Positions 9,089 through 17,067 are shown, counted from the stretch's first letter. The stretch is 64,000 bases of DNA from CAIQJJ01 sp049325275 (GCA_049325275.1 JBMOLU010000082.1:1-64000), one strand, 5' to 3'. Numbers and translations: made by a program. The notes: generated by a model not told the origin, from the sequence alone.

Positions 9089-9120
9089 AAAAAACTCCCA
9101 TCCCAATGAAGGGACGGGAG
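9089..9120 (-). terminator. T-box-controlled terminator of pheST
   Basis: The 10-bp stem formed by 9095-9104 and 9111-9120 (one G-U pair) is followed on the minus strand by TTTTTT, an intrinsic terminator. Its 5' strand lies immediately after the T-box sequence, so it competes with the antiterminator fold. Confidence 0.9.
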
Positions 9121-9296
9121 CGAAAACACACTTCCCGCGGTACCACCCGACTTGGTGAACGCAGCCTTTTTACTGCGCCACCCGCTTAATCAGAGAACGG
9201 GATGTGAAGTGTAACGGCCGGCTGCCGGTTCCTTCTTTCTTTCACATTCCTAGTCTCTTCCCCCGCTAACGCTGGGGCTGCGATTGAGGCTACTAG

Positions 9297-9343
9297 ATGT
9301 TGCGCAGCTGAATGTTGCGCAGCTGAATGTTGCGCAGCAACAT
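9297..9343. repeat. 15-bp tandem repeat in T-box linker
   Basis: ATGTTGCGCAGCTGA occurs twice in tandem (9297-9311, 9312-9326) and is followed by a third partial copy ending in a palindrome (ATGTTGC-GCA-GCAACAT, 9327-9343). The array lies between Stem I and Stem III of the leader, where other T-boxes carry Stem II elements. It probably folds as one or more short hairpins. Confidence 0.8.
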
Positions 9344-9482
9344 CATTCACCGCAATAGCTCGGGAGGGAACTTCACCTCGCTTCCAAAGAGCCGGCGTCT
9401 CAGTCTGTGCACCGGCCGCCCTGTCAGCTTTGGCGGGGCTACTTTCCTCCGTCTCAGCCTGTATGGTCGAAATTGTGACGCT

Positions 9483-9511
9483 ATTATCGGCAAAAAGGGG
9501 AGGTCTGTCAA
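9483..9511 (-). promoter_or_regulatory. Promoter of the pheST T-box transcript
   Basis: On the minus strand TTGACA (9506-9511) and GATAAT (9483-9488) are separated by exactly 17 bases, a near-consensus housekeeping sigma promoter. The predicted start near 9476 gives a leader of about 400 bases. Confidence 0.8.
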
Positions 9512-9525
9512 GAGTGAAGGCCGGT

Positions 9526-9870
9526 TTAAAAACCGGTCACATGTTCCAGTATTTGGTTCGTCCACTGTGGTGCTTGGAGCGAGAGCAGGCTGCGTTGCTG
9601 CACGCTGTGCTGCACTTCGGGCCAGGCCCGCCGCCATAAGGCCAGCATGATTTGCATATCGACGAGTTTGGCGGCAATATCGAGCGGTGCCTCTGCAGCA
9701 GTCCATTCGATAAAGTACTGGCCCTCTTCCAACATTTCCGCCACGCATTCGGCCCCCTTTTCGCTGCGGGCGGAGGAGGCAATTCGCCCCAGTGTGGCGG
9801 CCAACCCGGCAAGCCGCCGTGACAAAACGTCTTGTAGGAAGCGTTCGCGAATGCGCTCACGATTTTTCAT
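9526..9870 (-). CDS. Small helical protein of unknown function
   Basis: This 114-residue protein is charged and mainly helical by composition. It has an Arg-rich N-terminus (KNRERIRERFLQ) and an FIEWTAAEAPLD stretch in the middle. No family is recognised. Its ATG overlaps the stop of the upstream DUF5674 gene (ATGA at 9870-9867), so the two are translationally coupled and likely act together. The stop codon lies about 15 bases before the -35 of the pheST promoter, so this small operon and the pheST promoter are packed tightly together. Confidence 0.6.
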   Translation of the reverse strand: MKNRERIRERFLQDVLSRRLAGLAATLGRIASSARSEKGAECVAEMLEEGQYFIEWTAAEAPLDIAAKLVDMQIMLALWRRAWPEVQHSVQQRSLLSLQAPQWTNQILEHVTGF

Positions 9871-10100
9871 ACGACATCTCCCATCAAATGGCGAGGCACC
9901 CCCTCGATGGCCTGGCGCAGGTTTTCGTCTTGTATGATGATACTCCGATTGCCCATGCGGGGCCGTATATTGATCAGTGACTCAAACTCAACGCGCGCTT
10001 CATCGGGGTACCAGTTTGCACCCCATAAATCGTCTTGCTGGCTGCCTTGTTCCAGCAATAGGCTTTCACAATCTGCGTGCATTTCGCCGCCACCAACCAA
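9867..10100 (-). CDS. DUF5674 family protein, short
   Basis: The 77-residue reading contains a strong DUF5674-like core: GGGEMHADCESLLLEQGSQQ, then DLWGANWYP, then SLINIRPRMGNRS. Family members I know are around 110 residues and start before the GGGEMH segment. Here an in-frame stop occurs eight codons before the only plausible start (TTG 10100), and the PfkB gene ends 16 bases further upstream. The N-terminal strand therefore seems missing or moved to another frame. The gene may be functional as a short form, be frameshifted, or carry a sequencing error. It overlaps the next gene by 4 bases. Confidence 0.65.
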   Translation of the reverse strand: MVGGGEMHADCESLLLEQGSQQDDLWGANWYPDEARVEFESLINIRPRMGNRSIIIQDENLRQAIEGVPRHLMGDVV

Positions 10101-10116
10101 GGTTTTGCAAGGAAAA

Positions 10117-11187
10117 CTATCTTATCATATTTGCGCCGGCCCCATTCTTGTCCGCCGCCAGCAGCGCCTGGATATCCCCCCAGGTCAGCACCGGCAGATC
10201 GTACATCAAAGTCTGTTTCAGGCGTGTTGCCGCATCGCCGACCTGCACGCCGGTTTCGAGGGCCTTGGCCGGGTCGCTTTCGGCCAGCAGGCCGTAGTAG
10301 AAGCCGCCTACCCAGGCGTCGCCGCCGCCGAGGCGATCCAGTGGGGCCATGGGACGGGCCTCGGCTGAGCGGTAGAAGCAGCCACCGGCGTCGAGGGCGG
10401 CGCTTTCCCAGCGTTGCAGTTCGTTGCTGTCGGCGTGGCGTAGCGTAACCGCGACGAATTTCAGGCAGAAGGTCTCCTGCACCTGGCGCAGAAAGGCCTT
10501 CAACGGCAGGTCCGGGATGCGGTCGTTTTCCAGTTTCTCGAACCCGATGCCGTAGAACTGTCGCATGTCGTGGATGCTGGTGATGAGCACGTCGGTGTGT
10601 TCTCGCAGCACCGGTGTCATGACGGCCTTGCACTGTTCGGGCGGCCATAACGTCGCACGGTAGTTGAAGTCCACGCCCACCAGGCAGCCGGGTGGGCGGG
10701 CGTCGAGGGCCTCGTGAAAGCTTTCCAGCAGGTAGTTGCGAGTATACCCGCTGTGGGCGGACAACCCGAACGTGATCCCGCTGGTGTGCAGCAAGTGGGC
10801 ATCTCGTAGCGCTGCCGCCCAGTCGACCATGCCGGGGGCAAGCTGACTGGCGGCAGAGAACTTGCGCTGATACCAGGCCGTCCCGGGGCGCGGCGTGCGC
10901 CCCAATTCGTACAGGTAACGCCCAAACAGATCGCTTTTATCGGCCCAGGCGAAGTGTTCGGTGTCCACACCTTGTTCGCGGGCGGTGTTGCGTAGCAGCC
11001 AGCCGTAGGGGTTATCGGGCGCGCGGGTGATGTAACGGGTAGAAATTCCCAGACGGGCCAGCAGGACGGCCACCGCCAGTTCGCTGCCGCCGAGCGAGAC
11101 GTCCACCCGGCGGGTACGTTCCAGGCGTTCGTGGTCGGCGGGCGTGTCGCGCAGCATTGTCTCGCCAAAGGTGACGAACTCGGCCAT
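10117..11187 (-). CDS. PfkB-family sugar (acid) kinase, KDG-kinase-like
   Basis: This 356-residue protein belongs to the ribokinase/PfkB family. It has the N-terminal substrate-binding glycine motif (SLGGSELAVAVLLARLG) and the C-terminal catalytic motif DRLGGGDAWVGGF with the catalytic Asp. The DRxGGGD form is typical of 2-keto-3-deoxygluconate kinases, which phosphorylate KDG with ATP. The chosen ATG at 11187 overlaps the stop of the epimerase gene by one base (TGATG); the frame is open further upstream, but that part is out-of-frame epimerase sequence. The pairing with an NAD-dependent sugar dehydrogenase/epimerase suggests uronic or sugar-acid catabolism, which is inference. Confidence 0.85.
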   Translation of the reverse strand: MAEFVTFGETMLRDTPADHERLERTRRVDVSLGGSELAVAVLLARLGISTRYITRAPDNPYGWLLRNTAREQGVDTEHFAWADKSDLFGRYLYELGRTPRPGTAWYQRKFSAASQLAPGMVDWAAALRDAHLLHTSGITFGLSAHSGYTRNYLLESFHEALDARPPGCLVGVDFNYRATLWPPEQCKAVMTPVLREHTDVLITSIHDMRQFYGIGFEKLENDRIPDLPLKAFLRQVQETFCLKFVAVTLRHADSNELQRWESAALDAGGCFYRSAEARPMAPLDRLGGGDAWVGGFYYGLLAESDPAKALETGVQVGDAATRLKQTLMYDLPVLTWGDIQALLAADKNGAGANMIR

Positions 11188-12206
11188 CAGGCCTCCGCCC
11201 AGCGCGCGAAAGAATATTCTGGCTCGAAGCCGATCAAGCGGCGGGCGCGTTCGATGCTGACCAGCGCTTCCTTGCCGGCCAGCGGGCGGCTGCGCCCTGC
11301 TCCGGGGAAGAACGTACGCGCCAGCGCTTCGGCCTCGACGCCTGCCGTGTTGACGCTGTCGTTGACGAACAGCGGGTAGCAGCCCTCGAACTCGGCCAGC
11401 AGCGATTTTTCGAAAGCCTGCGCCGCGTCCCGCCCGTCGAGCAGGACCCACAGGTTGGAACGCGAAAAAGCAAGGTTGACATCCGGGTTCGAAAGCTCGA
11501 CCCCGCGCTTTTCCTGCTCTTCATAGGGCAGTTCCAACATACGCTGTGCGCGCCAGCTTTCGGTCGTTTGCAGTACGCGCGTCAGGCGCTCCTGCTGCGC
11601 CGCATCGGGCAAGCCGAACCATTCTTCATACATGGCCACCATTTTGGGCCACCACTGTTTGAACTCCGGCAGCCATTCGGCACGCGGTGTGATCACCCCG
11701 GGCATGCGCAGGCAGGTGCTGGAGATGCCCTCACGCCGCCAATAATAGGCGGCGATGTCCTCCGTCACCTGCTTGGAGAAAGAGTACGGCTCGCTGGTGA
11801 AGTTAGGATGCTGCTCGTCGATGGGCAGGTATTGGATAGGGAAATCTTTGCAGCCGTAGTAATAGCCCAGCCAGTTGATCGAACTGGCCGTGGCGATGCG
11901 CCGGATACCTTCCTGCGCGGCCGCTTCGTACACGTTGAACGTGCCGCTGCCATTGACGCGAAAAATTTCGCTGCCTGGTGTGCCGCCGGGATGGGGGATT
12001 GCCGCCAGGTGGACGATTGCCTCCTGCCCGCGCACGGCCTCCCGCACGGCGGCGAAATCGGTCACGTCACCGGCGAGATATTCGGCGCCGGGCAGCGCCG
12101 CGCCGGGTTGGCGATCGAACACGCGCACCGCGTGCCCACTTTGTACCAACCGCGCCACGACAGGTTTCCCCACGGCCCCGATGCCGCCGGTAACGAGAAT
12201 TTTCAT
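11187..12206 (-). CDS. NAD(P)-dependent epimerase/dehydratase (extended SDR)
   Basis: The 339-residue product opens with a Rossmann dinucleotide motif (TGGIGAVG, residues 6-13) followed by an Asp that favours NAD. The extended-SDR catalytic set is present: a Ser in TASSINWLG and the YxxxK pair in YSFSK near residue 143-147. Such enzymes epimerise nucleotide sugars or oxidise uronates. Coupling to a KDG-type kinase favours a sugar-acid role, but the substrate is not determined. A C-terminal FEPEYSFARW segment is typical of the family's closing helix region. It is the first gene of a two-gene operon. Confidence 0.85.
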   Translation of the reverse strand: MKILVTGGIGAVGKPVVARLVQSGHAVRVFDRQPGAALPGAEYLAGDVTDFAAVREAVRGQEAIVHLAAIPHPGGTPGSEIFRVNGSGTFNVYEAAAQEGIRRIATASSINWLGYYYGCKDFPIQYLPIDEQHPNFTSEPYSFSKQVTEDIAAYYWRREGISSTCLRMPGVITPRAEWLPEFKQWWPKMVAMYEEWFGLPDAAQQERLTRVLQTTESWRAQRMLELPYEEQEKRGVELSNPDVNLAFSRSNLWVLLDGRDAAQAFEKSLLAEFEGCYPLFVNDSVNTAGVEAEALARTFFPGAGRSRPLAGKEALVSIERARRLIGFEPEYSFARWAEA

Positions 12207-12277
12207 AACGACCTCCTGCTTTGGGTGGCGGCCGTTGAGGCGCCAGATGAGAAGTATCCTGCACCTTGCCGGTGCGG

Positions 12278-12547
12278 TTACAAGGCCATTAGCACGCGCC
12301 GGTTGCCGCTCAGTTCTTTGTAAATGCCATCTAACTGTTCGCGGCTTTCGGCCACAAAGGTTATGGTAATCGAAAGATACTTGCCGTTGCTGCTGGTGCG
12401 GCTGCTGGTGTTGTAAGCGGTGTTGGGGGCGTGCTGCTGCACGACAGAAACGACAAATGCCTCGAAGTCGTCGGCCTGGGGTCCCATCACTTTAAGCGGG
12501 AAAATGCACGGAAAATCAAATACTTCATCACCTGTGTTGTCCATCAT
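12278..12547 (-). CDS. DUF493 / YbeD-like protein
   Basis: This 89-residue protein has the DUF493 pattern: an FPCIFPLKVMG strand near the start, a helix with FVVSVVQQHAP, a central SSNGKYLSITITF strand and a final helix ending in ELSGNRRVLMAL. The family has an ACT-like ferredoxin fold. The E. coli member YbeD lies near lipoate genes, but its function is not settled. Start is at the tandem ATGATG (12547). The upstream sequence carries a near-duplicate of the ribosome-site region 28 bases away. Confidence 0.8.
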   Translation of the reverse strand: MMDNTGDEVFDFPCIFPLKVMGPQADDFEAFVVSVVQQHAPNTAYNTSSRTSSNGKYLSITITFVAESREQLDGIYKELSGNRRVLMAL

Positions 12548-12589
12548 TCACCTATACGTAATAATATCCCATCGTTTACCTGTACGTAA
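12541..12589. repeat. 21-bp direct repeat at the DUF493 start
   Basis: Two copies that match at 17 of 21 positions lie at 12541-12561 and 12569-12589, 28 bases apart. The downstream copy (minus strand) includes the ribosome site and start codon; the upstream copy has the same AGGTRAA core without an ATG. It may be a local duplication or a paired operator. Confidence 0.6.
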
Positions 12590-12719
12590 TCGAATCCTTC
12601 CAACGCACGTTCGCCGTATACGCCATCATTCCTGAAGAGAATGCCCGTTGACTGGGGGTATCACTGCACTTAAACGTGGTGAGCTTTTTCACATCCCCCT
12701 TGGGAAGGAGGGAAAAGAT

Positions 12720-12772
12720 GGCGAAACTGGATGTTTTCGGATGCTTCGCCCCCGAAAACATCCAGTTTCGCC
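12720..12772. repeat. 21-bp perfect inverted repeat
   Basis: Bases 12720-12740 are exactly complementary to 12752-12772, with an 11-base loop. The flanks continue as an imperfect inverted repeat of roughly 30 bases on each side (about 12690-12802). The element is palindromic at the scale of a miniature transposable element or a strong terminator. No gene ends close enough to make the terminator reading clear. Confidence 0.8.
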
Positions 12773-12886
12773 CATTTCTCCCGCTCCCTGGGGGTGGGGC
12801 CGGAGGTGGGGGCATCCACAGTTATTCGAACGCAGTATAGTACAGAATTCAGTGGTTTGGTAGGGCGTTGGCTTCTAAGAGGCTGC

Positions 12887-12976
12887 CTGAAAAGCCGGGT
12901 GCGACGCACTTCCATAAAATAGAGATGCCTGTTTCTCGCCGGCAAAGTGCGTCGACCTGACGGTGGCACTTTTCAG
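12887..12976. repeat. Nested inverted repeat, possible IS/MITE remnant
   Basis: CTGAAAAG (12887-12894) is matched by CTTTTCAG (12969-12976), and inside these CGACGCACTT (12902-12911) is matched by AAGTGCGTCG (12945-12954). The sequence GGCTGCCTGAAAAG resembles terminal repeats of some insertion sequences. At 90 bases it has no coding capacity. Confidence 0.5.
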
Positions 12977-13043
12977 ATGAGCGCTAATGCAGGGGATCGG
13001 GAGAAGAGCTGCCTGGCTTGGCGATGTCTTTCTATAGCATAAC

Positions 13044-13451
13044 CTATGCCGGAGACTCGATTGACTGTAAAGGTTGAAAGGCAAACCGGTACCATACTGC
13101 CACCGCTGAAAAACAAACGATCATCGCAAGTGCAATAAAGTTAAGTGCTTTGCTTATGTTGTAAGTGTCTACGATCCAGCCGACAAAAGGTGATAAGCCA
13201 ACAAAGGTCAATCTTGTGATTAAGCTAACGACAGAAATAACGGTGGCTCGTTCACCCGCTGCAGCCTGTTCCATGAAATCCTTGTACAAAACGGGGCCTC
13301 GGATACCTCGAACGACTTGTAGCTCCCAAATAAAAATAAAACTGACAGGATACAAGGCATTTGCCATCGCTGCCGTGGCCGCAAGCATAAGCAAAGGCAT
13401 CGCTATCAAAATTTGTTTTTTGCTGAGCAAGCGAGAAACATCACAAGCCAT
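13044..13451 (-). pseudogene. C-terminal remnant of an MFS transporter
   Basis: The 135 residues correspond to about the last third of a major facilitator protein of some 400 residues. They contain a cytoplasmic loop with an MFS-like ERATVISVVSLITRL segment followed by the last two transmembrane helices. Everything upstream of the equivalent of TM9 is absent, and no other frame supplies it. The segment is visibly more AT-rich than its neighbours and lies beside inverted repeats. I read it as the stump of a horizontally acquired gene broken by rearrangement. No clear ribosome site precedes the ATG. Confidence 0.7.
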
Positions 13452-13701
13452 CTTATCGCCCTATTCGAAAAGACAAAAACAAAACCATTGCGAAGAATTT
13501 TCCACTAGACAACTTCTTACTACGAAATGCAAAATCCCACTCGGGCGAAACTTTGTATAAACATTTTTAACAATACCAAATAGCATCTTTTTTTGCAAGC
13601 GCAATGCATATCAGGCGTTGACGGACTCTGCGAGCTTTCGAAATGCTTTGCCAATCGGCAGATTTTGCGCGCTTTTTCCCTTCTCCTTTTATAATTGCCA
13701 T

Positions 13702-15105
13702 GTGTCTCACTGGAAGCGCCTTGCCCGTTGGTCGATCCCCATCCTTGGCTTTGCCGGCCTCGTTCTTGCTGTTCTGGCGCTTTGGCCTACCGAGACCGCA
13801 CGCCAGGTACGCGCGGCGCGGCAGGCGTTGGATGCCGGCCGGCCGTTGCAGGCCGCCGCACACTTTGCCGCCGCAGCAGAAGCCGACCCCGGCCAACCGG
13901 TGCTGTGGTCGCAGGCCGGGGCCGCCGCGCTGGCAGGCGGGGACGCACAGTTGGCGATTCACTACATCGAACGCCAGGCGCAACCCCCGTTACAGGACCA
14001 GCTTTTACTCGGGTACGCCTACCAAAAGCTCGGCGACCTGGCGCGAGCCACCGAGCACTATCGACAGGCTGCTGCCACCGGTGGCCCGGCGGGCGAGGCG
14101 TACCGGGCTTTGTGGCAAATTCATCGCGAGAAAGGCGACTACCCCGCCATGCAGGCTGACCTGCAAGCCCTGGTAACGCTTTTCCCGGCAGAAGTGCAGT
14201 ATCCCTACCGGCTCGGGCTGCTGCTGGCCGCTACGCAGCCCGAACTGGCGCTGCCTTATCTCGAAGTTGCGGTTCAACTCGATCCGACCCACCTGCCGGC
14301 GCGTGAGGCAGTCGAAAACGCCTTGCGCACCAGCCGCTACTACGACGATCCGGCGTACCGGTATCTTGCCATTGGACGGGCTTTGGCCTCTCTCGGCGAG
14401 TGGGAACTGGCCGCCGAGGCTTTCCTTCGTGCAACGGCGCAAAACGAAGCCTACGGGGAGGCCTGGGCCTACCTGGCAGAAGCCCGCCAGCATTTGGGGC
14501 AAGATGGCCTCGCCGAGCTGTCTCGGGCGCTGGCGCTGGCACCGGATTCTGTGGCCGTAAACCTGCTGGCAGCTTTCTATTGGCAGCGGCAGGGGGATTT
14601 CGATCAGGCGCTGGCTTACCTGGATGCCGCCGCCAGGCTCGATCCGCAAAACCCGGTGATCCAGGCTGAAATCGGGCACACGCTGGGAGAGAAGGGAGAT
14701 TTGCCTGTCGCAGAAGCGTACTACCGCAAGGCGATTGCCCTGGCCCCCACGGAAGCAATCTATTCCCGTTTGCTGGCTGCGTTTGCCCTGCAGCATGGCA
14801 TCCAGATGCGCGCAATCGCCCTGCCGGCCGCCCGCCAGGCCGTGTTGCTTGACCCACGCGACCCCGCAAACCTGGATGTCTTCGCACAGGTGCTGTTACA
14901 ACTAGACGATCCGTTGACGGCAGAACGTTTTTTGCATGAAGCCCTTTGGCTGGCTCCTGACGATCCCGCCGTGCTGCTGCACCTCGGACAGGTCTACTGG
15001 TTGCGCGGCGAAACCGGGCCGGCCACGCAGAAGTGGCAACAGGTGTTGGTACTTGCCCCAGGGAGCGCCTGGGCGCAGGAAGCCCGGCGCTGGCTGGAAC
15101 GTTGA
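13702..15105 (+). CDS. Membrane-anchored TPR-repeat protein
   Basis: The 467-residue protein starts with a short basic segment and one membrane helix (WSIPILGFAGLVLAVLALWP). Around twelve tetratricopeptide-like helical repeats follow, rich in Ala and Leu, with recurrent A-x-Y-P/L-x-A-L-x-L-x-P patterns. It is presumably exposed outside the membrane as a protein-interaction scaffold. I chose GTG 13702 because the membrane segment then sits at the N-terminus; a TATAAT box lies only 6 bases upstream, suggesting a leaderless message. The Ser/Thr kinase gene follows after about 150 bases that include a dispersed repeat element. Confidence 0.75.
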   Translation: MSHWKRLARWSIPILGFAGLVLAVLALWPTETARQVRAARQALDAGRPLQAAAHFAAAAEADPGQPVLWSQAGAAALAGGDAQLAIHYIERQAQPPLQDQLLLGYAYQKLGDLARATEHYRQAAATGGPAGEAYRALWQIHREKGDYPAMQADLQALVTLFPAEVQYPYRLGLLLAATQPELALPYLEVAVQLDPTHLPAREAVENALRTSRYYDDPAYRYLAIGRALASLGEWELAAEAFLRATAQNEAYGEAWAYLAEARQHLGQDGLAELSRALALAPDSVAVNLLAAFYWQRQGDFDQALAYLDAAARLDPQNPVIQAEIGHTLGEKGDLPVAEAYYRKAIALAPTEAIYSRLLAAFALQHGIQMRAIALPAARQAVLLDPRDPANLDVFAQVLLQLDDPLTAERFLHEALWLAPDDPAVLLHLGQVYWLRGETGPATQKWQQVLVLAPGSAWAQEARRWLER

Positions 15106-15167
15106 TCGGCGCTGATGGGGTGTGTTAAAATAGTTTTGCAGTCTCACAGGCCTTTCGTTAAGAAAGT

Positions 15168-15222
15168 TGGGTCTTCCGGGTTTAGCGTGAAGAATCCCTT
15201 TCACGGCGAAGCCGGGAGAGCC
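15168..15222. repeat. Dispersed 55-bp hairpin element, copy A
   Basis: These 55 bases match 33239-33293 at 53 of 55 positions. The 3' half forms a stem around a GAA loop (GGC-GAA-GCC) and ends in GGGAGAGCC. Both full copies are intergenic and in the same orientation. Shorter relatives with the same GGCTCTYCC or GGGAGAGCC signature occur elsewhere in the window. Confidence 0.85.
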
Positions 15223-15251
15223 GAAAGTTTTTTTGGGAAGAGAAGTCACCT

Positions 15252-17051
15252 ATGATTCCACAAAGAATCGGTCGTTACGAGTTAATTGCCGAGTTGGGCC
15301 GCGGCGGCATGGCAACCGTCTACCGTGCGCACGACCCGCGTTTCAAACGCGACGTGGCCATCAAGCTCATGCCGGCCCAGTTTCTCAGCGATCCAACCTT
15401 TCGGGCGCGCTTCGAGCGTGAAGCGCAAATGATCGCAGCTCTCGAGCACCCGGCTATCGTGCCGGTCTATGATTTTGGCGACGAGGACAGCCAACCCTAC
15501 CTGGTGATGCGCTATATGCCTGGTGGCTCGCTGGCCGACAAGCTCGCACATGGGCCGCTCTCTCCCATGGACGCCTCCCATATCATCGCTCGCCTGTCCT
15601 CGGCGCTCGATCAGGTCCACACCCATGGCATTGTGCACCGCGACCTCAAACCCGCCAACGTGCTCTTCGATCAATATGGTGAAGCTTACCTTTCCGATTT
15701 CGGCATTGCGCGCCTGTCAGAAGCGACTACGAACCTGACCGGCGACGCCATTGTCGGCACACCGGCGTATATGAGCCCTGAACAGGCGCGCGGCGAGACC
15801 GATATCGATGGCCGCAGCGACCTGTATGCGCTAGGGGTCATGCTTTTCCAGATGCTGACCGGCAAACAGCCCTACGAAGCCCCGACACCGATCGCCGTCG
15901 CCATGAAGCACATTACCGATCCCGTGCCACGCCTGACCGAAGTCCGCCCCGATATGCCGCCCACTTACGACCGGGTGATCGAATCGGCGATGGCCAAGAA
16001 TCGCCAGGATCGCTTCCCGACGGGCGGCGATCTCTTTTCTGCGTTGGAGAAGGCCATGCTCGAAGCCGGGCAAATGCTTGCTGCCTCGGGCAGCGAGTAC
16101 CAGGCGACTGCGCCGTACGGGCCGCCGCTTTCCGGCCGGCCCGTGTCTCGTCCGATAACGCCGCCGCCTGGTGCGCGTCCACCTTCTTCTTCGGGGAGTG
16201 CACGGCCTGCGACGCCTGCGCCGAGGGCGGCGTCTGCCGTTTCGATGGGAGGTGCCGCGAAACCTCACCGCGGGGTGCCTGTCTGGGCTTGGTTGGTGAT
16301 CGGTGTGCTGGGTCTCGGGCTGCTGTGTGGGGTGGCTTTTTTGGGTTGGGCGTTTTTGGACGGGCTTTCTGCTTCAACGGCGCCAACCGCCGTGTCCATT
16401 GCACTGCCTACCGCTAGCCCCGAGGCCTACGTTATCCAGGGCGACACGCCTCTTCCGTTGGCAACGGCAACCGAACGGCCGGCAGCCGTAGTCTTCGAAA
16501 GCGGGGATACGATCTTGGAAGACGATTTCTCCGATCCCGATAGTGGCTGGCCTACCTATGAGGGCGACGACGGCTTCTTCCGCTACCAGGCAGAAGCCTA
16601 CCGCATCTACGTGGATATCCCCAATGCCCGCCTGGAATCGGTGCTGGCACAGAATTGGGCCGATGTCTATATCACGGCAGAGGCCAGCAAAGTGGGTGGC
16701 GCAGACGATAACTTGGTCGGCCTGGTTTGCCGTTACCAGGACCGCAACAATTTTTACCTTTTCGTGATCTCCAGCGACGGTTACTATGCAGTTGGCAAGG
16801 TGGTCGATGGCAATTATGACTTGAGCGACGGCAAAATGTTGCCGAGCAGCGCCATCAAAAAAGGGAAATCTACCAACACGCTGGAAGCATCCTGCTATCA
16901 AGACGCTTTTACCTTTTGGGTCAACGGCAGCGAACTGGCGTACGTTGAAGATCATACGTTTTCATCTGGAGGCGTTGGCCTGCTGGCAGGCACCTATGCA
17001 ACCGCAGGCACCGATATCCTGTTTGACGATTTTGGCATCTATGTACCTTAA
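15252..17051 (+). CDS. Ser/Thr protein kinase with extracellular sensor domain
   Basis: The 599-residue protein has a Hanks-type kinase domain (residues 9-275) with the P-loop GRGGMATVY, Lys38 in AIK, catalytic Asp131 in HRDLKPANV, DFG at 149-151 and SPEQARG. A Pro/Ser-rich linker follows, then one membrane helix near 343-368, a Thr/Pro segment and an extracellular beta-rich domain of about 180 residues (from DDFSDPDSGW to the end). That domain resembles LamG-like/jelly-roll modules. The next gene encodes a lipoprotein made of the same domain. The likely role is signalling from the cell surface by phosphorylation of cytoplasmic proteins. Confidence 0.92.
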   Translation: MIPQRIGRYELIAELGRGGMATVYRAHDPRFKRDVAIKLMPAQFLSDPTFRARFEREAQMIAALEHPAIVPVYDFGDEDSQPYLVMRYMPGGSLADKLAHGPLSPMDASHIIARLSSALDQVHTHGIVHRDLKPANVLFDQYGEAYLSDFGIARLSEATTNLTGDAIVGTPAYMSPEQARGETDIDGRSDLYALGVMLFQMLTGKQPYEAPTPIAVAMKHITDPVPRLTEVRPDMPPTYDRVIESAMAKNRQDRFPTGGDLFSALEKAMLEAGQMLAASGSEYQATAPYGPPLSGRPVSRPITPPPGARPPSSSGSARPATPAPRAASAVSMGGAAKPHRGVPVWAWLVIGVLGLGLLCGVAFLGWAFLDGLSASTAPTAVSIALPTASPEAYVIQGDTPLPLATATERPAAVVFESGDTILEDDFSDPDSGWPTYEGDDGFFRYQAEAYRIYVDIPNARLESVLAQNWADVYITAEASKVGGADDNLVGLVCRYQDRNNFYLFVISSDGYYAVGKVVDGNYDLSDGKMLPSSAIKKGKSTNTLEASCYQDAFTFWVNGSELAYVEDHTFSSGGVGLLAGTYATAGTDILFDDFGIYVP

Positions 17052-17067
17052 AAAAAGGAGCTTTCTC

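Larger units (their letters stand above)
9073..9476 (-). promoter_or_regulatory. T-box leader RNA of pheST (specifier UUC, Phe)
   Basis: On the minus strand the T-box core GGGTGGTACCGCG lies at 9136-9148 and is followed by a terminator hairpin with a T6 run (9089-9120) just before the pheS ribosome site. A Stem I region can be recognised: GGAGGAAAGTAG on the 5' side pairs through GGAGG with CCTCC next to the specifier loop. The triplet there is TTC (9368-9370), a Phe codon that agrees with the downstream genes. Uncharged tRNA-Phe should pair with specifier and T-box and prevent termination. The linker between Stem I and the antiterminator carries a 15-bp tandem repeat (9297-9343). The transcription start near 9476 is inferred from the promoter. 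Confidence 0.92.
12548..13043. other. Gene-free scar region with inverted repeats
   Basis: About 500 bases contain no supported gene. They hold a long inverted repeat centred at 12746, a second nested inverted repeat at 12887-12976, and border the stump of an MFS transporter gene. The segment looks like decayed mobile-element DNA. Confidence 0.5.
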
